DNA from: Cryobacterium sp. PH31-O1
GTDB taxonomy: Bacteria; Actinomycetota; Actinomycetes; Actinomycetales; Microbacteriaceae
Direction: 5' to 3'
Assembly (NCBI RefSeq): GCF_030063455.1
Contig: NZ_JASITB010000007.1
Location: 226,797-290,796 of the forward strand
Length of the DNA stretch: 64,000 nucleotides
In this document: piece by piece, positions 56,861 to 64,000 of the stretch
Layout: each line of letters opens with the position of its first letter
Position numbering within the stretch: position 1 is the first letter of the stretch
The notes under the pieces: model-generated
The model's database searches: none
Seen by the model: only the letters and a program-made list of their open reading frames with translations
What the model was told of the DNA's origin: nothing
Position numbers and translations under genes: made by a program

Positions 56861-58060
56861 ATGGCGGAACGCGTTGTACTCGCATACTCGGGTGGACTGG
56901 ATACCTCGGTCGGCATCGGCTGGCTCAAGGATGCCACCGGCAAAGAGGTCGTAGCCCTCGCCGTCGACGTGGGGCAGGAGGGCGAAGACATGGACGTGAT
57001 CCGTCAGCGCGCACTCGACTGCGGCGCCGTCGAATCCATCGTCATCGACGCCAAGGACGAGTTCGCGAACGACTACATCGTGCCGACGCTCAAGGCGAAC
57101 GCCCTTTACCAAAAGCGCTACCCGCTGGTCTCGGCCATCAGCCGTCCGCTGATCGCCAAGTATCTTGCCTCGACCGCCAAGGAACTCGGCGCCGACAGCG
57201 TCGCCCACGGCTGCACTGGCAAGGGCAACGATCAGGTGCGGTTCGAAGCGGCCGTCGCTGCCCTCGCCCCGGAGCTGACCTCGCTCGCCCCGGTGCGCGA
57301 CTTTGAACTGACCCGCGATAAGGCCATTGAGTACGCGGCGAAGCATGACCTGCCCATTGCGCAGTCGAAGAAGAGCCCGTATTCCATCGACCAGAACGTC
57401 TGGGGTCGCGCCGTGGAAACCGGTTTCCTCGAAGACCCGTGGAACGCACCGATCGAAGACCTCTACACCTACACGAAAGATCCGTCGGTTACCCGTGCCC
57501 CCACCGAGGTTGTGATCAGCTTCGAGCAGGGCGTTCCCGTTGCCATCGATGGCAAAAAAGTCACCCCGCTGCAGATGATTCAGCTGATGAATCGTCTCGC
57601 TGGCGACCAGGGTGTCGGCCGCATTGACATTGTCGAGGACCGCCTTGTTGGCATCAAGAGCCGTGAGATCTACGAGGCCCCGGCCGGAATGGCGCTCATC
57701 GCCGCACATGAGGAGCTCGAAAACATGACGCTGGAGCGCGACGTTGCCCGCTACAAGCGCGGTGTCGAGTCGAAGTGGGCGGAGCTCGTCTACGACGGCC
57801 TGTGGTTCTCCGGTTTAAAGAAGAGCCTCGATGTTTTCATTGAAGACACCCAGAAGTACGTGACCGGTGACATCCGCTTGAAGATGCACGCTGGCAGTGC
57901 CGTCGTTACCGGCCGCTCGAGCACGACGAGCCTCTACGACTTCAACCTCGCCACCTATGACACCGGTGACTCCTTCGACCAGACGATGGCCAAGGGATTT
58001 ATCGAGTTGTGGTCACTGCCGAGCAAGGTCGCTGCACGCCGCGACGCCGCCGCAAAGTAG
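56861..58060 (+). CDS. argG: Argininosuccinate synthase
   Basis: A 399-residue ATP-dependent ligase joining citrulline and aspartate. The PP-loop [15 protein letters not shown] is at 8-22. Start ATG 56861 has AGGGAGAA before it and a TAAACT at 56826-56831, so this gene may have its own leadered promoter. Unlike many actinobacterial operons there is no argR between argF and argG. Confidence 0.97.
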   Translation: MAERVVLAYSGGLDTSVGIGWLKDATGKEVVALAVDVGQEGEDMDVIRQRALDCGAVESIVIDAKDEFANDYIVPTLKANALYQKRYPLVSAISRPLIAKYLASTAKELGADSVAHGCTGKGNDQVRFEAAVAALAPELTSLAPVRDFELTRDKAIEYAAKHDLPIAQSKKSPYSIDQNVWGRAVETGFLEDPWNAPIEDLYTYTKDPSVTRAPTEVVISFEQGVPVAIDGKKVTPLQMIQLMNRLAGDQGVGRIDIVEDRLVGIKSREIYEAPAGMALIAAHEELENMTLERDVARYKRGVESKWAELVYDGLWFSGLKKSLDVFIEDTQKYVTGDIRLKMHAGSAVVTGRSSTTSLYDFNLATYDTGDSFDQTMAKGFIELWSLPSKVAARRDAAAK

Positions 58061-59502
<1,442 letters not shown>

Positions 59503-59503
<1 letters not shown>

Positions 59504-60096
59504 TGCCGTTTGCGCCGGGACTGCTCGAGCGACCCGCACTCGAGGTGGCCCCGCTACTGCTCGGCGCGGTGCTCACTCGGGGAGCCATTTCTGTGCGCAT
59601 CACCGAGGTCGAGGCTTACCTCGGTGAAACCGATCCCGGCTCCCACGCCTTCCGTGGGCGCACGCCGCGCACCGTGACGATGTTCGGCCCGGCCGGGCAC
59701 CTCTATGCCTATTTCAGCTATGGCATGCACGTCTGCGCCAACATCGTCTGCTCGCCAGAGGGTGAGGCCTCGGGGGTGTTGTTGCGAGGTGGTGAAATCG
59801 TCGCGGGAGTTGAGGAAGCCCGCCACCGCCGCCCCACCTCGCACAGCGACTCCGACCTGGCACGCGGGCCGGCCCGGCTAACCAAAGCCCTCGGTATCGA
59901 GCTCGGCGATGACGGCGCAGAACTCGGCCGTGCCCCGTTCGACCTGGAGTTTCCGGCACGCCGCGCGGACTTCAATACCGGGCCACGTACCGGGGTGAGC
60001 GGGATCGGCGGGGGAGAAGACTATCCCTGGCGGTTTTGGATGCCGGGGGAGGCGTCCGTTTCGCCCTATCGACGGCATGCCAGCCGCAGAACCTGA
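59503..60096 (+). CDS. 3-methyladenine DNA glycosylase (AAG/MPG family)
   Basis: A 197-residue single-domain alkyl-purine DNA glycosylase. The catalytic region RITEVEAYLGETDPGSHA includes the active Glu, and YFSYGMHVCANIV is the base-binding motif. It begins at the GTG overlapping argH and is co-transcribed. With Lhr and Nei it is the third DNA-repair gene of this half of the window. Confidence 0.94.
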
Positions 60097-60105
60097 TCGA
60101 GACGG

Positions 60106-60705
60106 TTAGACCAGCGCCATTGGCACCAGGGCGGCGCAGGCGCAGGCCCAGAGGAGGCTGGCCAAGGTGCCGATGATGAACCGTTCGCGCGATTCGGCCG
60201 CTGCCAGTTCCGTGAAGCGACCGACGCCCTTGATGGCGACGACCACGGCGATCGCCTCGGGAAACCCGGCGAGGATCGCGCCGGCTACCGCGAGACGTTC
60301 CAGGATGCCGATCGTTACCCCGCCGCGTAACACTTCGTGGGTGTCCGGGTCGCTGACACCGGCCATGGTCGGTGCCGGTTTACCCGAGTTGAGCACCATG
60401 ATGCCGCCGTGCTGGCCCGGCGGTACCGAGTTGTTGGTCGCGAGGTCGAGAGCGAGCACAGCGACCGGACCGCCGCCGACTACTGCCAGGGCCAGCGCCA
60501 ACATTCCGAGCACGATTCCGAAGGCACTCGGGCCCGTGCTCACCGGAACCGCGGCGAGTACGAGAGCAACGCCGAGGCCAGCGATAGCCGTTAGGGCGTA
60601 GAGCTGCCGGTGGAGTTTGAAGGCGACTGCAGCGCAGGTCAGTGATGCCAGTGTGACCAGGAGTAAGACGGCCCAGTAGAGAAAAGTGAGAACGCTGGAG
60701 GTCAT
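60106..60705 (-). CDS. Multi-pass membrane partner of the SatD-family protein
   Basis: A 199-residue protein with about five hydrophobic helices (roughly 5-27, 33-55, 60-88, 128-160, 176-198). A conserved-looking loop near 160-178 reads GVGRFTELAAAESRERFIIGT before the last helix. The start overlaps the upstream satD-like stop by 4 nt, so both are translated together. Similar membrane proteins accompany SatD in other genera. The function is unknown; transporter, sensor or effector are all open. Confidence 0.8.
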   Translation of the reverse strand: MTSSVLTFLYWAVLLLVTLASLTCAAVAFKLHRQLYALTAIAGLGVALVLAAVPVSTGPSAFGIVLGMLALALAVVGGGPVAVLALDLATNNSVPPGQHGGIMVLNSGKPAPTMAGVSDPDTHEVLRGGVTIGILERLAVAGAILAGFPEAIAVVVAIKGVGRFTELAAAESRERFIIGTLASLLWACACAALVPMALV

Positions 60706-61424
60706 GCGGAACTGTCCATTTCGTTGGTATTCGTTGCGTTGGTATTCATTGCGTCAGCGTTCATTGCGCCAGGGACCGATTGGTGCGAGTTCGCTTCTGG
60801 ACCGGCCGGGTCGTTCGGTCCCCGATCGAGTTGCTCTAGCAGCCTAATCAAAGCGGGCCGTGCCGCCTGGTCAACCCGATACTGCGCGGCTTTGAGTCGT
60901 TGACTGACAGCACCCGTGGTAACGCCGAGCGTTCGCGCAATGCTCGTTTGGGCCATGCCGGTTTCGAACAGGTCGCCGGCCTGCCATCCGGCGGGAGTAC
61001 GACGTTGGCGCAGTAGCAGGAGCATGGTCACGAGGGCCTCGATGCCGGTGGCAGTTTCGATGGTGTCGGAGGCATCGGCTTCGACCTCTAGAGCGAAGTG
61101 CGCCTCGGTTCTTTTTGCCCGAGTTACGGCGTCGCGTGCGGCAATGAAAGCTTCGCCGGTCGCCTGCCGCGTCGATTCCGGCAAAGGGGTACGCACGGTG
61201 CCCACGCCGAGGCCAATGCTCCAGTGGCCGGAACGGTGCAACGCGAGAATCGCGTCGAGAGCCGGCCGGGCAGCTGAGACCAGCAGTTGAATCTCGTCGC
61301 CGGCGGTCTGGTCAGGGGGGAGGCTGAAGGCGTGTGGAGCCTGCGCCAGCAAATGCCCGATCATCTCGCGTGCGCGATCGTGGTCGTGGCGGCTGTCGAT
61401 CTGGTCAGCGGTGATAACAAACAT
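60702..61424 (-). CDS. SatD-family protein with cyclase-like N-domain and C-terminal HTH
   Basis: A 240-residue protein. Residues 1-115 resemble the SatD family, with TADQIDSR (D7) and a GDEIQLLV motif (42-49), followed by GLGVGTV. These two acidic sites lie where metal-binding aspartates sit in nucleotide-cyclase/GGDEF palm domains. Residues 157-182 form an HTH (MAQTSIARTLGVTTGAVSQRLKAAQ). The C-terminus is a low-complexity Asn/Thr/Met tail from 15-bp repeats. No enzymatic activity is known for the family; the palm resemblance is my inference. Confidence 0.75.
   Translation of the reverse strand: MFVITADQIDSRHDHDRAREMIGHLLAQAPHAFSLPPDQTAGDEIQLLVSAARPALDAILALHRSGHWSIGLGVGTVRTPLPESTRQATGEAFIAARDAVTRAKRTEAHFALEVEADASDTIETATGIEALVTMLLLLRQRRTPAGWQAGDLFETGMAQTSIARTLGVTTGAVSQRLKAAQYRVDQAARPALIRLLEQLDRGPNDPAGPEANSHQSVPGAMNADAMNTNATNTNEMDSSA
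60722..60766 (-). repeat. Three 15-bp tandem repeats at the end of the satD-like gene
   Basis: Units at 60722-60736, 60737-60751 and 60752-60766 (consensus CGTTGGTATTCRTTG on the plus strand) encode Asn/Thr/Met-rich pentapeptides. They are in frame, so copy-number changes would only alter tail length. Confidence 0.75.
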
Positions 61425-61557
61425 GGGGTGAGACTCCGTCCTATATTCAGGATAATTCAGGTATCAAGCTAAATCAAACTCAATTTAGTCTGGAGACTGA
61501 ATTATCACAACCGTTGAACGGATGCCGCCGGCAATTCGGCGAGACGCCCTCGGCTGG

Positions 61558-61572
61558 TAATCTGAACGCGTG
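61558..61572 (+). promoter_or_regulatory. Candidate leaderless promoter of tyrS
   Basis: TAATCT at 61558-61563, 6-nt spacer, GTG at 61570. No RBS is present. The hexamer is the closest to TATAAT-type in this group of promoters. Confidence 0.5.
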
Positions 61573-62871
61573 TCAGACCCCACCATCCTCGCCCAGCAGA
61601 CCAATGATCCCTCCTTCGATTCCGTCTGGGAGGAGATTAACTGGCGCGGCCTCGTGCACGTCTCCACCGACGAGACCGAGCTCAAAGCGCTGCTCGATGG
61701 TGGCCCGATCACCTATTACTGCGGATTCGACCCGACCGCTCCGAGCCTGCACCTCGGCAACCTGGTGCAGCTGCTCCTGATGCGGCGCCTGCAACTGGCG
61801 GGGCATCACCCGCTCGGCCTGGTCGGCGGCTCCACCGGGCTCATCGGCGACCCGCGCCCGACCGCCGAGCGCACGCTGACCCCCACCGACACCGTGGCGG
61901 AATGGGTTGGCTACCTACAGGCACAGGTTTCGCGTTTTCTCAGTTCCGAGGGCGACAACGCCGTCACGCTCGTGAACAACCTGGACTGGACGTCGCCGTT
62001 AAGTGCCATCGATTTTCTGCGTGAAATCGGCAAGTACTACCGCGTGGGCACCATGCTCAAAAAGGATGCCGTCAGCGCCCGCCTGAACTCCGAGGCCGGC
62101 ATCAGCTACACCGAATTCAGTTACCAGATTTTGCAGGGCCTGGACTACCTCGAGCTATTCCGAAGCTACGGCTGCGTGCTGCAAACCGGCGGCAGCGACC
62201 AGTGGGGCAACCTCACAAGCGGAACCGATCTCATCCGTCGTGCCGAGAGCGGCACGGTGCATGCCATCGGCACTCCGCTCATCACTAACAGCGACGGAAC
62301 CAAATTCGGTAAGAGCGAGGGGAACGCGGTGTGGCTCGACCCGAACCTCACCAGCCCGTATGCCTTCTACCAGTTCTGGCTCAATACCGACGATGCCGAC
62401 GTGGTCTTTCGGCTCAAGGTTTTCACGTTTCTCACGCGCCCTGAGATCGACAGGTTCGCCGAACTGGTCGAGAACGAACCCTTCCGCCGCGAAGCGCAGC
62501 GCCGGCTCGCCCTCGAGGTGACCAGTCTCGTGCACGGGCAAGCGGCAACGGATGCTGCCATCCACGCCGCCGAAGCCCTGTTTGGCCAGGGCGACCTCGC
62601 CGAACTCGACCCCGACACCCTCGAGGCCGCGCTGCGCGAACTGCCGAACACGACGACGGCGCCGCACGCGACCGTGCTGCAGCTGCTCGTCGACACGGAA
62701 CTCTCGAAGAGTCTCGGCGATGCCCGACGTGCCGTGCAGCAGGGTGGGGTCTACCTGAACAACGAGAAAGTCACGAGTGTCGACCTGACCATCGAAGGTT
62801 CCGTTCTGCCCGGGGGCGTAGCGGTGCTGCGTCGCGGCAAGAAGACGCTCGCGGGCATCTTCGTCGAGTAG
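61570..62871 (+). CDS. tyrS: Tyrosyl-tRNA synthetase
   Basis: A 433-residue class I synthetase. The HIGH-equivalent HLGN is at 61-64 and the KMSKS-equivalent KFGKS at 245-249. The tyrosine pocket region GGSDQWGN is present, and an S4 RNA-binding domain closes the protein (about 370-430). Start is GTG 61570. It stands shortly before an rRNA operon leader. Confidence 0.97.
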   Translation: MSDPTILAQQTNDPSFDSVWEEINWRGLVHVSTDETELKALLDGGPITYYCGFDPTAPSLHLGNLVQLLLMRRLQLAGHHPLGLVGGSTGLIGDPRPTAERTLTPTDTVAEWVGYLQAQVSRFLSSEGDNAVTLVNNLDWTSPLSAIDFLREIGKYYRVGTMLKKDAVSARLNSEAGISYTEFSYQILQGLDYLELFRSYGCVLQTGGSDQWGNLTSGTDLIRRAESGTVHAIGTPLITNSDGTKFGKSEGNAVWLDPNLTSPYAFYQFWLNTDDADVVFRLKVFTFLTRPEIDRFAELVENEPFRREAQRRLALEVTSLVHGQAATDAAIHAAEALFGQGDLAELDPDTLEAALRELPNTTTAPHATVLQLLVDTELSKSLGDARRAVQQGGVYLNNEKVTSVDLTIEGSVLPGGVAVLRRGKKTLAGIFVE

Positions 62872-63013
62872 CTCTTTTGGCGGCCCGGCGGAGACAGAAT
62901 GGGCAGCTCTCCGCTCAGCCTTAACTCACAACTCCGCGAATAATCCTTCCGCCGGAGCGGCTCCCCTGGACGGTCGGCTTCGCCGGGAAACGGCCCGGTT
63001 GCAGGAGGCGCGG

Positions 63014-63577
63014 ATGCGCGGGTGGCAAGATGTCGACGTGGAAACTCTCCGAACCGAACGCCTGCTGCTGCGCCCCTGGACCCTCGATGACACCGACTTC
63101 GTTTTCGGGCTCTACTCCCTGTGGTCTGTGCAACAACACATTGGTTTGCACCCGCGGGTCATGACCGGCCGCACCGAGGCGATTGCTGTGATCAAGCGCT
63201 GGCAGGGAATGGAGCATCCCGTTCACGCCATCCGGGCGGTAACGGACGCCGACACCGGCGAGATCTTCGGCAACCTGCTGCTGAAGTCCATCCCCGCGTC
63301 CAGCGCGCTTACCCCGCTCGAGCCGTCGGGGGACACCGAGATCGGCTGGCACTTTCACCCGAACGCGTGGCACCGGGGTTACGCGACCGAAGCGGCATCC
63401 GCTGTGTTGGCCGAAGGGTGGAAGACGGGACTCGATCGGGTCGTTGCCGTCACGACCCCGAGCAACCGACCGTCGCAGCGGGTGTGTCTGCGCATCGGCA
63501 TGACGCACCAGGGCCGAACTGACCAGTACTACAACTCCGTGAGCGAACTCTTTGTGGCGTTCGCCCCCGAGCCCTGA
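63014..63577 (+). CDS. GNAT-family N-acetyltransferase (RimJ/RimL-like)
   Basis: 187 residues from ATG 63014, behind CAGGAGG. The acetyltransferase_3 pattern is clear: LRTERLLLRPWTLDD at the start, EIGWHFHPNAWHRGYATEAASAVL as the acetyl-CoA segment, and TTPSNRPSQRVCLRIGM near the end. The family includes ribosomal-protein N-acetyltransferases, but the substrate here is unknown. Confidence 0.9.
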   Translation: MRGWQDVDVETLRTERLLLRPWTLDDTDFVFGLYSLWSVQQHIGLHPRVMTGRTEAIAVIKRWQGMEHPVHAIRAVTDADTGEIFGNLLLKSIPASSALTPLEPSGDTEIGWHFHPNAWHRGYATEAASAVLAEGWKTGLDRVVAVTTPSNRPSQRVCLRIGMTHQGRTDQYYNSVSELFVAFAPEP

Positions 63578-64000
63578 ACGGAGCGTTTTGGGCATGTTTC
63601 AAGCGGATGTCCGCTACCGACACGCCCGGGATGCAGCCGTGAGTTGCGGGGTATCAGGATTCACCGTAATGTCATCTAAGTCACCCCACAGGTTCGGAAA
63701 TAGCCAAGTGCTTCCGGCCTCAAGCGGGACCAATCCCAAGTCAAAATAGCCCGGAATTTTCCGTGTGACAGTGGCTTGATGAAGTTCACCGAAAGTACAA
63801 GAAATCGTCTTTCGGCTGAGCGACAAGAAATAAGAGAAGTACTCCAGTGCAATGGTCTTTGAGGCCGGCGGCTGGGTGTGTCCGATCCTTGAGAACTCAA
63901 CAGCGTGCACAATGTCAAATGCCAAAAACCTCGTGGTTGTGGCTCGTTTCTAGCGGGTTGCAGTTTATGAGATTCCTTTGGAAATAATATTGAAAAAGTC
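63578..64000 (+). promoter_or_regulatory. rRNA operon promoter and leader region
   Basis: 423 bases without a supported gene, becoming A/T-rich toward the window end. A candidate promoter has TTGCGG at 63644-63649, a 17-nt spacer and TAATGT at 63667-63672. Further on is the conserved actinobacterial rrn leader element at 63889-63922. The 16S gene should begin shortly after 64000. A minus-strand open frame across 63614-63925 is not gene-like. Confidence 0.7.
63889..63922 (+). promoter_or_regulatory. rrn leader antitermination/processing element
   Basis: The segment begins TTGAGAACTCAACAGCGTGC and continues with TGTCAAATGCC. This string is typical of the leader just before 16S rRNA in actinobacteria, where box elements and RNase III stems lie. 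Confidence 0.8.

Noticed and set aside
63614..63925. 103-codon minus-strand open frame before the window end
   Set aside because: It is antisense to the conserved rrn leader and has no RBS or recognisable domain.

Overview
The window is a high-GC, densely coded bacterial chromosome segment. Gene order and protein families (dapB to dapA, ftsK-pgsA-cinA-clgR-DUF3046-recA-recX-miaB-miaA-dapF-hflX, infC-rpmI-rplT, DUF1844, priA-type hisA, bsaP) point to an actinobacterium, most likely of the family Microbacteriaceae (Cryobacterium/Leifsonia-like). It is mainly a housekeeping region. I see no insertion sequence, prophage, CRISPR array or tRNA gene.

Layout. 1-3978: lysine/peptidoglycan precursor genes dapB and dapA, with a small TPR-like membrane protein, an epimerase and an OsmC protein. 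4096-7069: a three-gene MacB-like exporter (adaptor, ATPase, FtsX-type permease). 7183-14375: ftsK, pgsA, a cinA C-terminal domain gene, the regulator clgR, a DUF3046 gene, recA and recX. 14426-17921: miaB, miaA, dapF. 17948-20174: an RsmC-like methyltransferase divergent from hflX. 20398-23794: metF and metE. 23927-25357: lexA divergent from a LysM membrane protein, a candidate SOS division inhibitor. 25379-29519: hisC-hisB-hisH-priA and an SseB-family gene. 29575-35059: giant Lhr helicase overlapping a Nei glycosylase. 35138-38005: DUF1844, infC-rpmI-rplT and a SpoU rRNA methyltransferase. 38145-43738: biotin operon bioB-bsaP-bioA-bioF-bioD plus a cytochrome P450. 44107-47481: gluABCD-type glutamate ABC transporter. 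47502-51211: pheS-pheT. 51357-60096: arginine operon argC-J-B-D-F-G-H with a 3-methyladenine glycosylase. 60106-61424: SatD-family protein plus membrane partner on the minus strand. 61570-63577: tyrS and a GNAT acetyltransferase. The window ends in an AT-richer rRNA-operon leader, just before an expected 16S gene.

The observations most worth a second look are these. (1) The P450 at the end of the biotin operon is split by a run of 14 G just after its start codon (out of frame as sequenced) and lacks the K-helix ExxR motif. (2) The octamer GCGGATGC/GCATCCGC is strongly over-represented and forms both arms of one terminator, recalling DNA-uptake sequences. (3) The SatD-family protein looks like a cyclase/GGDEF-type palm domain joined to an HTH and is encoded with a multi-pass membrane protein. 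(4) At least ten genes start 6-8 nt after a TANNNT hexamer, consistent with leaderless mRNAs; in two cases the hexamer contains the stop codon of the preceding gene. (5) infC appears to start at ATC. (6) argR is missing from the arginine operon.
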